Part shown: positions 34,335-45,246 of the stretch, in pieces
Numbering within the stretch: the stretch's first letter is position 1
How the letters are laid out: the number at the start of each line of letters is the position of its first letter
NCBI GenBank assembly: GCA_025331125.1
Contig: JAOALB010000002.1
Span: forward strand, 1 to 64,000
Source of the DNA: Mycogone perniciosa
Taxonomy: Eukaryota > Ascomycota > Sordariomycetes > Hypocreales > Hypocreaceae
DNA: 64,000 nt
Direction of reading: 5' to 3'
Made by a program: the position numbers and the translations under genes
Notes under the pieces: generated by a model
Database searches by the model: none
Seen by the model: the letters and a program-made list of their open reading frames with translations, nothing else
What the model was told of the DNA's origin: nothing

Positions 34335-35384
34335 ATGGCTGATGAGCCACAATCCCTAAGGGCCACCTTCGAGGCCGCCGAATCGAAACGTCAAGAGCTC
34401 GAAACATCTCCCGATGCCAACTCTCCCAAATTCGCCGAGACGCTCGACGCAGCGCTGAAGCTTTATGGCCAGACTCTCGAGCAGATTTCTGCAGTTGCGC
34501 TCTTCTCACCCAACGAGGGCGTTGAAGATGTCGCCACGTCGTCGCTGCCGTATTTGCTGGCCGACTTTTATGTCGCGGAGCTGGTGCAGCGTGCGCCGCA
34601 TTTGGCTCCGAAACAGCGCCTACAGATCCTCGCCCGAGCACGCGCGGCGTATGAGAGATTCTTGAGTTTAGTGGACGGATACGGACTGCTTCGCGCGCCG
34701 CATGATAAGCTTCTGGAGCGATACCGCGACGACGACGAGAGATTCGCCGTGGCGGTGGGTGGTGATGCCGCGTCGCGCAGAGATTCTAAGATCGCCAACT
34801 TCAAAGCCGAGAAGGCGCTTCGCGAAAGGCTGGAGACGCTGAGGCGAAACCCGCGATACATCGACACGGGGGATGAGGAAATCGTGCGGGAAGTGTACCT
34901 CACGAACATACAGTTCTGTGTCCATACTACGTTCCAGTCCCTCGATTCGCTGAATCGCGAGGTTCCTCTCCTGAGACTGGCCCCGGAGCCAACTGCACCC
35001 CCCAGGAATGCTTCCGGAGACGACACAGATACGACTGTCCGCCTAGATCAACCGCTGAACCAATTCCGCACAGGCCTCGGTGGGCCGCTCCTCTCCAAGC
35101 AGGGCAAGCCGCTTCAGCCCTTCACACTGGTCGGCTCACGAGCCGATCTAGCTCGTGGAGTCTTCCGTCCGGGCCATAACCTCCCAACAATGTCCATCGA
35201 TGAGTACCTCGACGAGGAGCGCCGTAGGGGCAACATCCTCGAAGGCGGGACTGACCCAGCCAAGCCCGAGGTTGACGAGGATGACATGGAAGCTGTGGAT
35301 CGGGAGACGTACAAGGCTAGAGAGTGGGATGACTTCAAAGACGAGAACAGAAAAGGAGCGGGAAACACGCTCAATATGGGATGA
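34335..35384 (+). CDS. tap42: PP2A-associated protein Tap42 (alpha4/IGBP1 family)
   Basis: A single exon encodes 349 aa, the family's usual size. The N-terminal helical region starts MADEPQSLRATFEAAESKRQ and includes LPYLLADFYVAELVQRAPHL and RARAAYERFLSLVDGYGLL. The diagnostic basic segment RRDSKIANFKAEKALRERL, which contacts the phosphatase, is at ~155-175. The C-terminal half ends with MSIDEYLDEERRRGNILEGG and DDFKDENRKGAGNTLNMG, both characteristic of Tap42. The protein binds PP2A-type catalytic subunits in the cytosol downstream of TORC1. I chose the ATG at 34335 because upstream in-frame codons lack an ATG and the protein begins at the conserved N-terminus. Its 3' end faces the unknown 828-aa gene. 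Confidence 0.93.
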   Translation: MADEPQSLRATFEAAESKRQELETSPDANSPKFAETLDAALKLYGQTLEQISAVALFSPNEGVEDVATSSLPYLLADFYVAELVQRAPHLAPKQRLQILARARAAYERFLSLVDGYGLLRAPHDKLLERYRDDDERFAVAVGGDAASRRDSKIANFKAEKALRERLETLRRNPRYIDTGDEEIVREVYLTNIQFCVHTTFQSLDSLNREVPLLRLAPEPTAPPRNASGDDTDTTVRLDQPLNQFRTGLGGPLLSKQGKPLQPFTLVGSRADLARGVFRPGHNLPTMSIDEYLDEERRRGNILEGGTDPAKPEVDEDDMEAVDRETYKAREWDDFKDENRKGAGNTLNMG

Positions 35385-35780
35385 AGACATTTATTATGCA
35401 CATGTTATTTGGCTTGTTTTTACTTACGTTCTTGGGAAAGGGGCCGGGTGGAAAAGGGAGATTCAGCGAGTTTGCATCTATTTCGATGGCGTTGCGTGGA
35501 GAAAGATCATGATGGTTTTCGTCTTCTATGATGAGATTTAGAATGGTATTTAAAAATCGGCAAACGGATACCCAAGAAACGTTATCATGTCTCATTCATC
35601 ATCTTTTTTTTTCAACCTTTACTCGTGTGAAATCGACGTATACGCCGGTGTCCTGTCATGTCTAAAAGCTTATCCTATCCCAAAATCATAAGGGAACAAA
35701 CAGGAAAGAAATAAAGCCATTTTGTTTCCAAAAGAAAAGAAATATCCAATCGCTTTCTGAGCCATAAGGAAATGGGGTCA
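35385..35780. other. Convergent 3' spacer
   Basis: Between the stops of tap42 and the 828-aa gene. AT-rich, with A- and T-tracts (for example TTTTTTTTTTCAACC near 35606) likely to hold both polyadenylation sites. No gene. Confidence 0.5.
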
Positions 35781-38267
35781 TCACACAATCACAATGCTGT
35801 CGTCACTATCGCTCTCCTCCATGCTTGCACTCACGCTCTCCTCATTCTCGACTTCCGTCAAATCATCATCTGTAACAGCCTGCAGGGACTCCATATCTGA
35901 GATTGACTCAACCATCATATCAACCAGAGTGCCCACGCCCTGGTGGTCAGCTGGGACCTCAAACCTAGCCTGCTGATACTCGGATCCATCAGCGTCCAAG
36001 GTCTGGGTAGCCATCGAGACGTCATCAGGGATAAGATGACCCGGTGTGCACACGGTTGATATGCTGTCTTGCGCATCCACCGAGCCTGCCAAAGTGCTTC
36101 CCTTGATTTGCATTGCGGATATATCCTCCAGCAGCGAACCTGAGACGCTCGAAGACGCCGAGGCCACTGTTAAGCCAGTGCAATAGGCAGGCCCGGGCCC
36201 ATTGGGGCCCATCTCTGTAGGAGGAAGAAACGTTGAAAAGACACCCCCTGTACCATCGTTGTGCCCACCAGCCCAGAGGGGTAAAAACTTCATCTCATTA
36301 TCAGTGAGCGTAAGTAGCAAATGTCGGGTGATGTTCAAGGGGGGGTCGATGTCATGGCGTAGCCAGGATTGTGTGATAGGGTGTACTATAGTCTTGATCT
36401 CTGCATCCATTGCATTCAGATCCACCACAGGAGACTTGACCTTGAGATCGGATAATGGCTGACCAGCGGTAGGAAAGAACAATGCCCAATCTCCATCAAA
36501 GGCTTTTGAGTGATTGACATCTGCAGCTTGTTGCAACGCCTCCTCAAGTTCGAAAACCAAGCGGGCAAATGTTGTCACCTTGGGGGGGGCCAGATCAGTC
36601 TCGACTGTTGCGGCACGATCAAAGAAGATGTGTTTGTGAACCCAGACTTCGCCAAGCCCCCGATAGATGAAGGGGCAGAGCATTCTTTGCACCGGGTTTA
36701 GATTCTTCATGATGTCTGCAATAATTTGGAAGTCTTTGGGTCGTACATAGCGTGCTCGGTCAAAATCCATGGACTCGTAAGTTGCGTAAATTTTGTCAAC
36801 TTGCCCCGTGATGGTTTGCGGAAGGGCTTTCATGAGTCTGCGGAGAGACTCCAAAGCGGACACCCAAGATGCATCACTTTCTTGGGCAAGTACATTCTCC
36901 ATCCTTTTCAGTATACCCCATTCACTAATTTTCCAGTGGTCGAACACATCGGGGCGTTGGAGTTCATCTCGTAGTGAGGATATCCGCTCGACAAATGCTC
37001 GAGCGGCGTGCTGGACCATGTTACTCAATTCATCATCCAAGCTCCCCAGTCTTCTTCCAAAGACAGTTGTCCGGGAGGGGTCATGATGGGGTTGTAGGGT
37101 GGCCGCTTCCTTGATAGCCAGCTCGTTGACAAGTATTCGAAACGCGCAATGGGTGATCTGAACAAGCCCCAGTGAGAAGCCTATTTGCAGAGCTTCTTCG
37201 GGTAGGACTTCGATAAACTTCGTGTTATTGCCATACGTGATCCATTGGGCGACGCGGTCTCTAACAACAGATGCGCAGTCAAATATTCCAGCCAAGGCGA
37301 CCAGAGTCCAGACTTTGATTGCAGAATCAAGTATGATTTCCCTACCCTCGATGATCATGAGAAGGCGTAAGGTGTTGTTGCAGTGACGGATAGGGCAGTA
37401 ATCGTCAATGTTGCGAAAACCCGGCGTTTCAAATGATTCCTCCTTCCCTATCGACTGATATCGGAAGAGAGTAGCTGGAGTGGGAGGCTGGATCTCAGGC
37501 GACTCAACACTGACTGAAAAATCCTCTAGGCCTGCCATGAAATCTTTATTGTAAACAGAAGGTCGTGGTGCCTTGCAATCGCAAGCATCGTCGTGTCCGT
37601 TAACCAGCCGAGACTCAACATCATGAAGACCCTCGGCGCTCCACCACTTGATGATGCCAGGTGTGAGAGACAATTGGGCCATTTGAGAAGCAGCTTCCTC
37701 GCCTTCTGAGGGCGGCGTCAGATCCAGAACATATTTGACACCGTCCGGGAGATTGTTTACTAGCTTTTTGCGTCTCTGGATGCGGAACTGATAGGTCGGC
37801 CCCAGCATGTCAGCAAACTTGGAGGATCCTGTAGCCAGTAGGGTTTCAGAGTGGACGCAGAACCGTTGAGACAGGTATGCAATCCTCCTGCAGTCGACTT
37901 GCCATGCGCCATTTTTGCGAATATTTGGGAAATCGATGAACACGAGTGTATCGCCGCTGTTGAGCTCAACTCCGGCCTTGCGCAATTTGAAAAACTCGAG
38001 GTAAAAAGGATCGAGATGAAGCCATTCGGCTTTGCGCTTTGCGGCTGCTTCGGCTCGGAATGATAATATTTTAGATAGGTCCACACTGGTCCGTGGGATA
38101 TTCGATTCCTCATTCTGCTGTATAGGCGCGGTTGGTTGTTCGTTGACTGCCTGGGAAGCCGATAGATCTTGGTGTCCTCCTAGGCTTTCCAGCTGCTGTG
38201 TGATAAAAGTACTGTATTCGTCAAGCCCGTCTCCCAATGGCGTATTTTGGTCGTTGGATTCGCTCAT
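35781..38267 (-). CDS. Protein of unknown function, BTB-like N-terminal region
   Basis: A single-exon 828-aa protein with an ATG start. I do not recognise it by name. Residues ~100-190 read like a BTB/POZ-type fold (DTLVFIDFPNIRKNG, then CVHSETLLATGSSKFADMLG, where a region starting with a stored ligand-like phrase precedes SKFADML). The middle is helical with LRLLMIIEGREIILDSAIKV and LVALAGIFDCASVVRDRVAQ, and a YESMDFDRARYVRPKDFQI segment. The C-terminus is acidic and ends EESDSDDSIVIV, which looks like a SUMO-interacting motif. No transmembrane segment or signal peptide is evident. It could be a nuclear or scaffold protein; this is inference. It looks real from its length, codon character and uninterrupted frame. 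Confidence 0.75.
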   Translation of the reverse strand: MSESNDQNTPLGDGLDEYSTFITQQLESLGGHQDLSASQAVNEQPTAPIQQNEESNIPRTSVDLSKILSFRAEAAAKRKAEWLHLDPFYLEFFKLRKAGVELNSGDTLVFIDFPNIRKNGAWQVDCRRIAYLSQRFCVHSETLLATGSSKFADMLGPTYQFRIQRRKKLVNNLPDGVKYVLDLTPPSEGEEAASQMAQLSLTPGIIKWWSAEGLHDVESRLVNGHDDACDCKAPRPSVYNKDFMAGLEDFSVSVESPEIQPPTPATLFRYQSIGKEESFETPGFRNIDDYCPIRHCNNTLRLLMIIEGREIILDSAIKVWTLVALAGIFDCASVVRDRVAQWITYGNNTKFIEVLPEEALQIGFSLGLVQITHCAFRILVNELAIKEAATLQPHHDPSRTTVFGRRLGSLDDELSNMVQHAARAFVERISSLRDELQRPDVFDHWKISEWGILKRMENVLAQESDASWVSALESLRRLMKALPQTITGQVDKIYATYESMDFDRARYVRPKDFQIIADIMKNLNPVQRMLCPFIYRGLGEVWVHKHIFFDRAATVETDLAPPKVTTFARLVFELEEALQQAADVNHSKAFDGDWALFFPTAGQPLSDLKVKSPVVDLNAMDAEIKTIVHPITQSWLRHDIDPPLNITRHLLLTLTDNEMKFLPLWAGGHNDGTGGVFSTFLPPTEMGPNGPGPAYCTGLTVASASSSVSGSLLEDISAMQIKGSTLAGSVDAQDSISTVCTPGHLIPDDVSMATQTLDADGSEYQQARFEVPADHQGVGTLVDMMVESISDMESLQAVTDDDLTEVENEESVSASMEESDSDDSIVIV

Positions 38268-39112
38268 GGCCAGTTTAGCAGGGTGCTGGCGACGATGGAA
38301 TTGTTAGTGTTGATGATGAGACAGCTGTGTCATAAGATATTACAGATGCAATGTAGGAGTCATTGCTAGGACACGGGTATAGATAGGGAATAGGCATGAG
38401 GAATCACACAACCCGCAGTAGTAGAGTAATCACTATTACGGAGCAGTCAGGAAACCCACTTGATATGTATAAGTTGGGCGGTTGACTCAGCCAGCCCATG
38501 CATTGCAATTAGGCAGATAGATGATGTAGGAGAACAAATTCACAGTACGACACGTACTCGTACCCCCTCTACTCGGCAGAGCCGCAGAGGTTGCGGCTTA
38601 CGGAGTACACATGACCAGAGTTGGCTGAGCTGTGGGCCGCTCTGAGAGAGACACGTCTTCCGTGTGTGTACGAAGTAAATCGGTCCCAACCGTGCTCATG
38701 CAATCAGGTGACTGCCGACGCTGCACTGCTGCAGACTGGTGGAGATGATGGAGGAATCAAACAGCCACTCGGCGAACGAGTCTCGAATTGCGTCGCCTTT
38801 GTTAGTCGATCAGGCCGGTATTCGTATCGACTCGTATGCAACGGCGAGTTGCATCATATTCTTGGTATATATCTACTCAGTATCCCTGTCGGGTAGCACC
38901 AAGGCGGTTGGCGGGCTGGCAAGCGACGTGTTGGCATCTGTCGCGCGATTTGGAATTAATTACCCGTTGGTTTCCAGAGGACCCACCAACAGGTAATGCT
39001 AACTCGACCAAGGCGAAAGACATGCATGACGCACGTACGTAGCACACAGTGTTTTACACTATACACACTGTTGGGAGGAAGACAGCGCAAAAAGATAAGC
39101 GGACTAGATGAT
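38268..39112. other. Spacer between 828-aa gene and tRNA-Asn
   Basis: Promoter side of the 828-aa gene. No coding gene seen. TACGGAG-type half-sites occur near 38436 and 38598. The Pol III terminator of the tRNA lies at its right end. Confidence 0.5.
39089..39093 (-). terminator. RNA polymerase III terminator of tRNA-Asn
   Basis: TTTTT on the minus strand, 19 nt beyond the tRNA 3' end. Confidence 0.6.
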
Positions 39113-39186
39113 CTCCTCCGGGAAGGCTCGAACTTCCAACCTCCTGATTAACAGTCAGACGCGCTAGCCAATTGCGCCACAGAGGA
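39113..39186 (-). tRNA. tRNA-Asn (anticodon GUU)
   Basis: A 74-nt cloverleaf on the minus strand. The acceptor stem is TCCTCTG paired with CGGAGGA (one G-U), discriminator G. The D arm contains GGCGCAATTGGCTAGCGC, the anticodon loop is CTGTTAA with GTT, and the T arm is GGAAG-TTCGAGC-CTTCC. No intron. Pol III box B is GTTCGAGCC. CCA is not encoded, as usual in eukaryotes. A T-run terminator follows. Confidence 0.95.
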
Positions 39187-39656
39187 TCTCCTAATTGGAT
39201 GGTATCTGATAGTCCAGTCATAGGATATGAGCCGATCGCCAGGCAGAGCCGATTGCCAGGCACTGCCTCTGCCACAAAATAGATAATTCCCAACTAATAT
39301 ATTGAAGCCGTTGGGAGAGGTAAACTATATGGAGTACAATTGTATTCCGGAGTACTGTTTTAACCAAACAGGCAACTACGAATATTACCCCACAAAGCCA
39401 CTCGGTACCGACTCCGGTTCCAGCCGGCGTCAGCTTCTTGAACGGGAAGTACGGAGTACTCCGTATCGAAGCTTCTTGCACGGAGTAGCACCTCGAAGTT
39501 CTCCCCCCTAACAAACAGCCCATGGCTTTTTGTTACCAAAGTGATATCATCCCAACCTCTGCCGTCCCGCTTGGCCGAAACGGTGCTTTGTATCTGCTTA
39601 TAGCACAACCCACACGTGCTCACCTTCCACGACTGTCCACATCCTCCATCTCCGCC
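39187..39656. other. Spacer between tRNA and microprotein gene
   Basis: Contains the palindrome at 39450-39465, half-sites near 39352 and 39480, and the presumed promoter of the small gene. A short direct duplication around GCCAGGCAGAGCCGATTGCCAGGCAC (39238-39263) is seen. Confidence 0.5.
39450..39465. repeat. 16-bp palindrome TACGGAGTACTCCGTA
   Basis: Perfect copy of the dispersed motif, about 190 bp upstream of the small gene's ATG. AAGCTTCTTG-like words flank it on both sides (CAGCTTCTTG at 39431 and GAAGCTTCTTGC at 39468). Confidence 0.85.
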
Positions 39657-39910
39657 ATGAACATGAACTCCTCCAACACCCGCTCATTCCTGTAGCTCCA
39701 TTCTCTCTCTTTTCCCCTATTTCTTTTACTAACATTTCCCTGGCCAGTCGCAGCAGAGGCGTCTTGGTCTTTGCTACCATAGCTGTCGCCGCCACCGCCT
39801 TCGCCTTCAAGTACAAAGCCGACGCCATCCGGAATAACGAGCTCGCCCAGCGCACCCACAAAGCGCCCAACGGTTATGTCAGTGTTGATCGCAGTGGCGG
39901 AGGCATCTGA
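39657..39910 (+). CDS. 65-aa single-pass membrane microprotein
   Basis: Too short to stand out as an open frame. Exons 39657-39691 and 39748-39910 join to MNMNSSNTRSFLRSRGVLVF, then ATIAVAATAFAFKYKADAIR and a polar tail ending GYVSVDRSGGGI. The intron has donor GTAGCT, a strong ACTAAC branch site and CCAG acceptor. One hydrophobic span (~residues 17-31) is followed by a basic patch, which suggests a mitochondrial inner-membrane or ER tail protein, but no function is known to me. Support comes from the clean intron and the non-random Gly/Ser/Asp C-terminus. Convergent with yvc1. Confidence 0.65.
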
Positions 39911-40336
39911 TCTTATAGCCACAAGTGAATGATGCAGATTACAACAAACAAAGGGAGAAAACATGGCCGGCGCAACCAGGATAAAGAAGAAGCGATGATG
40001 ATGATGTTATGATCAAGGATCGGATGATTATGGGTTTCAACGGCGTAGCGGAGGGATAAAAAATTCATGTATAATAACTATACCATATCATAATCGGAGA
40101 CAGCAATCACTGCGAATAATTACAGATGCTACCCGCCCAAACTCGGCCGGATTCAAACTCATGTTGGCGCACAATTAATACAGTAACAGATAATTCATAC
40201 AGCACCCTGCCCCAAAGTATGATCCCTACCTCATGGAGTCAGTGACAAACATCACCAAATGCTTCCCAAACGCCTGTATGTGGTATAATATGCTCCAGCC
40301 CCCTGCTGCTCATAAAATAGACATGGGTACGGAGCT
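39911..40336. other. Convergent spacer to yvc1
   Basis: 3' regions of the microprotein gene and yvc1. AT-rich; no gene. Confidence 0.5.
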
Positions 40337-43300
40337 CTACATGGAGCTTCCTCTCTTGAGAGCGGCGTCGTCTTCTTCGCCCTCTTCGTCTGTCGAATAA
40401 GTGACATATCTCCCTTTGCCCTTAATATCTTCTGTCGTGGAAAAACCGACTTTGTTCTCCTTCATGCTCCGCCGGCTGGCAGGTCGTTTGTTGGCTGCCC
40501 TTTTCGGCGTCGTAGTCCCTTTATGGCCCTTCACGCGATCCAATTTAGCCATCTCAAGAGAGAACCCAGCTCTGAGGTCTTCGCCTGACGAGTTACGCCT
40601 TGTTGTTGGCGCCGTCGAGCTATTCTTCAGATCCCTCATTTCCTTAATCACATCCGCAAAGCTCTCTTCTAGCGTCTTCATTCTAGCAAGGACCAATCTG
40701 CCCATCCTATCTCGATCTGCAGGGTCGACTGCTCCCACATTGCGCAGCCGGTTGTCTTTCATCATGGCCATGGCCATTTGAGTTTGGAAACTTCCAGCCA
40801 ATCCAGTATTAATATCTCCGCCAAATGGCAAGTTCGTATTATCTGACATTATGCTCAGATCAGCTGAGGATAATCGTCTTGTTGTTCTTTCCCGATTTCG
40901 TGGATCAATGCTCAGCAATGCTGATCGACTTACGCCACCTGCAACTTGTGGCGGCACAATGGGCCGGGGATTAGAGCCCGGGACATAAATCGATCGCCGA
41001 GGGGGGCTACGACGTGCTGGTTGAGCAGATGTCTCTCCTCCCATTACTCCTGCAGTGACGCTGATTCGTCGCGATTGGGTAGATGTCTTGGGAGATGAGA
41101 TCGACGGAGAGCTCTCAGGCTGTTGATTCGTGTCTTCCGGATTAAAGAGTATGGTGTTGGTAGACATTGTGCGGTTGTGCCCGCGCTTTCTATTTGGTTG
41201 GCGAGGGGTCGGGGACACTCCTTTGTCTGATGAACTGCGAGAAGAAGCGAGGACCGCAGATCGCATCCCCATGGGAGTGGTAAAGTAATCCTCGTCTTCG
41301 CTCACGCTGGCAGGACCATCACCGCGAGTCCGTCCTGCATTTGTCCCAACATCATCTTCATCTTCATCGTTAGTTACCAATTCATCGTCTCCGTCGGCGT
41401 CCGTCTGATCCTTGTACTCGGGAATCACGTTGGACAGCCTAGACGCCATCATGCGGTGTGGGACAAAAGAGACACCAGCATTAGACATGAGATCTGCTGG
41501 ATCACTGGCCGTTGACCTGACATCAGACACGTGTCTCGGGTTCGACCGTCGGTCCCAGCCCCCCATACTTAGTCTCCTCTGCCAATCTGGGACGGCTCGG
41601 CTGTCCAGTGTCGGCCAATTCCCTCCATCTTCGTCATTTCTGTCCATCCAGTTTCGAATGGCTGTTTGTGTCTTGCGCCTCTCATTCCTTCTCTGGGTCC
41701 GTAGCGTCACAGCGTCGGGCATGCGTAAGAACAACTCTTCGAGCGCCCGATCTTTCTGATACCCTGCGACTGACTCCTCACGGACCCGCATGCTCGGACT
41801 GAACATGGCCGACCTGTTGGCCATGTCCGCAAAAGAAATAGTTCGACTCCGACTCCTACCCTGATTTTCCACCAAATCTGTGGGTTCATACATCGACGGT
41901 GCCAGCCAGAACCTCTCGTATAAATAAATGCAGAACAAAACTGGAAAGTGCGTTATCTTGATCATCATCCGGTTCATCAAAACAAACTGCCTCAGGGGCA
42001 TAAAGTAGCGCAGGGGCATAAACAGCCATGCGAAGATGTTGCTGGGGGCAATGTACGAAAACAACGCATCATTTTTAACCATGGAAATAGTGTTAATAGC
42101 AAACAGAAACCTATCAAAGATATGAGTAACTGTCCATCTTGCGCCATTCGTCTGCAACTTACTGGTGTTCCTCGGTAGCATTGGATGCAATAGTCATAAA
42201 TGAGTTGGTTAAAACGGTAATGAGGATTGTTCTGTGATGTCCACGTTAGGAAAAAAACCAAACCAACACATCTTTCACGAACACTTACACTACTAGGAAG
42301 TGACAAATAATGAGAAACAGGCACAGCAATGCTCTCGCAAGCCAATTATACGATGGCCACCTACCACGTGTTAGCGTATCCGTATGATATGATATGGTAC
42401 AGTGAGGAGAGAAACCTACACATCCCAAGCAGCAGGTGTAAAGCCCATGAGGATCTGAAAGATTTTGAACGCGACCTCACCACCATCGCTTGATGTCTGG
42501 GAGGAGGTAAAGAAAACATAGAACCCGCTGCAGGCAATCAAGATCAGAACACAGACTGCTGCTAAATCAACCGCCATAAGCCGAAAAGCGATCAACAGCT
42601 GTGAAAAGTATTGATAGTGGTCCAGAATGCTAAAGATGCGTGGCAGCAACAGGATGGCGTTGGCGGCTAACACATCGTACGCCATGGCGTTCCAGTGGTG
42701 AGGGTCAGCCAGGAAAACCCCGTAAACACGCATGCAATAGTATGCAATGAGAAGGACAAGGATCCCCAGATCAAATATGTTCCAGAAACTCATAATGTAC
42801 AGGGCAAACCCCTGTTCGTTGAAACCGACTAACTCATCCAGCATGAATCCGGCGCTCCAGAACCAGAACACCAGTTCCAAGCCTGTGATCTGCGCAGATC
42901 GCTCAGAGAGGACGGCCAGGAAGAGCCCAATCAGGACAGCAAGCGATAGCGTGGACAAGAAGGATCTGTACCGAGGCACTCTGAGGCGGGATAGCTTCAT
43001 CACGGATGCACGACGAGGATCGTATAACATCACAGTTCTCCTGCCTGGTGGAACATAGAAAGTACCTTGTTTAGGCGGGAGCGATCCGAGGAGGGGTGTC
43101 CTGGCATCGACTTTGGGGTGGCCATTGGCGTGTTCGAACGGACTTGAAGTTGCTTCACGATGCAGACTATCTGCAGAGAAATAGAAGGAAATGGCCCCAT
43201 TCCAGATGGCTTCGAGTTGCTGCACCACGACAGGGTGAGCAAGAAAGTGCTTGGCTGATGCTCGGATGGCAACCTCCAGCGTAGACGTCCGCGATGCTAC

Positions 43301-44101
43301 AAGGGGAAAGTTCTTGGATCTGCTGCTCGAGCTGCCCGGTGTCACTGGGGGTTGTGCGCCTGGCATGCCTTGGAGGGGATAAAAGTCGTATGCCAACGCA
43401 TCGATAAGCTCCCGAGTGGTGTACTCCTTTAGAAGCTTGAGTGCCAGTAGCTCGCAGACCTTGGCTCTGGTGTTGCTGGTCCCAGCATTAGCTGCGTATC
43501 GCTGAGCTTCCTTGCTGAACTGCAGGCAGTTTGCCATGAGGGCATAGAGCGTAGCTCGGGAAAAGTGTTGGGCTCGGATCTGCTGCTGCATGGGCTTGAC
43601 CAGGAACTGCGAGACTTGGGGCGATCGAAGCTGGTCCCAGGAAAGCGTCGTTTCGGTCCGCGTGCTCACGATGATGCGGATTGCATGCGTCATGCTGTAC
43701 ACGGGGAGAGTGTCTATCGACAATACTGCATGTTAGCCTGATCCATCTTATCGACGAGTACAGCCTCGCAGGAGTTGTTCAATCATACCGAGATGCGTAG
43801 AGGAGAAGAGCGGGACAACTGGTAGCAGAGCTCGTCTCTTGGGCCGATCTTCATCTTCATCCTCAACGGCGACATCTTCATCCGCAATACCGTCGTTATC
43901 AAAGCGGCCCAGGCCACTTTGGTTGAAGTCGTCCTCATCGTCGTCTTCGTCGTCGTCTGCCTCTGTGAAATCGGCCGTAGCATGTGTTCGACCGGTGGGA
44001 ATCTGGCGAAGAGGCGGGGCGGCAGACGGCGAGACGCTGCCGTCTCGGACGGAAACGCGACGGGGAGCCGGCCGGGGACGACGCAGCAGCGTAAAGGACA
44101 T
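40337..44101 (-). CDS. yvc1: TRP-type vacuolar cation channel Yvc1
   Basis: Five exons on the minus strand, 44101-43789, 43713-42420, 42360-42289, 42231-42163 and 42110-40337, give 1173 aa. The protein is a calcium-release channel of the vacuole in fungi. After an acidic N-terminus (TEADDDEDDDEDDFNQ) comes a helical cytosolic region, then membrane spans starting near FLSTLSLAVLIGLFLAVLSE. Later ones are IMSFWNIFDLGILVLLIAYY, ANAILLLPRIFSILDHYQYF and LAAVCVLILIACSGFYVFFT. The pore region precedes GEVAFKIFQILMGFTPAAWD, and the final span reads ALLCLFLIICHFLVVTILIT. This order and the ILMGFTPAAWD signature are those of Yvc1. The 550-residue cytosolic tail is Ser/Arg-rich with acidic clusters. 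Each junction restores an open frame. The start MSFTLLRRPRPAPRR is the first ATG in frame. Confidence 0.93.
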
Positions 44102-45230
44102 ATTCGAACCTGTGTCCTCTGTGGTGTTCCTGGGATGCTGCTCGACGCCGTTTTCAATGCGTCTCAGGACGCCATAGGGCGAGGATGCAGACAGAAAGCG
44201 GGAATCGCCCTCGTCTGCGTGGGTTCGAGCGGAGAGAGAGAGGGAAGGAATAGTGGTAGTCTTAGTTGTTTCAAGGGAGAGGGAGCAGATGGCAATCTGA
44301 GGAGCGCAACCCACAGCGGAACGTCACTCACTAAACAGACCACTAGATAATAAACCACCACAAAAATAGACAAGGGGCCCCCGGATGGCTGGCTCGCTCG
44401 CAGGAAAGGGTCAAAACTCAGGAATCAGGACTGCACGCACGACACACTACAACGCAGCAACACATGGGGAAGGGAATGAGAAGCCAAACTGCTGCAGGGG
44501 GACTTCCAGGGAAACTGCGTCAAACGGGTCGGAGAATAACACCGCGTGGAGGAGACAACCTGCTGCACTTTGGCCTCGTGGCAGGCGGATGTCTGTCTGT
44601 GTGCTGTGCCTTATCGCCTATCACTTGAACCTCGCCTACAGCTTGACTCGCTTTTACAACCACATATATTTGGCGGATTCTACTATTTTCAAGCCGGTTT
44701 TAGGGCTCTCACACACTGTAGCACTCCGTTTATACGAGACCCTTCATTCACACACCCACCGCGTTGTCGAGCAACCCGTCCCAGAGAATCTCCCGCGGCC
44801 TCGTCAATATGCCATACCGTTATCTGTATGTGTGAATATGCACACACTTTATACCACGAAGCACGGCGTCGATGATCACAAAAGGCCTCCATACGACCTA
44901 ATCGGGCCAACTCTAGGGAGTACATATCCATTTTTCTGCAGTTCAGCAAGGGATGGGGGGGCGCACAAGCGCATCACCACACAAATTAACGTGCATGACA
45001 AGCGCAAGTTGATGGACGCATGACACCGCAAATGTCGATCCAAGATAGGTCAAGATAGGCTGCCACATGCCAGAGAAATGCCGCCGATTGGAGCATGTCT
45101 CGCCCAGCTCGCCAGCGGCCTTGGCCACTCGGCTCGGATGGCGCTGCAACACTGAAACATGGGGCATGCCTGAGTCCATAATGGTGCCCTGTAGTCTGGA
45201 TTGGGGTGTGCTAATCAAGTCAAGATGCGT

Positions 45231-45246
45231 TACTCCGTACGGAGTA
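45231..45246. repeat. 16-bp palindrome TACTCCGTACGGAGTA
   Basis: The two halves of the dispersed motif in the opposite order, still a perfect palindrome. Confidence 0.85.

Noticed and set aside
44385..45023. 212-codon plus-strand open frame next to yvc1
   Set aside because: Composition looks random (many His, Cys and Tyr), there are no domain features, and it overlaps the yvc1 promoter. Kept as spacer.
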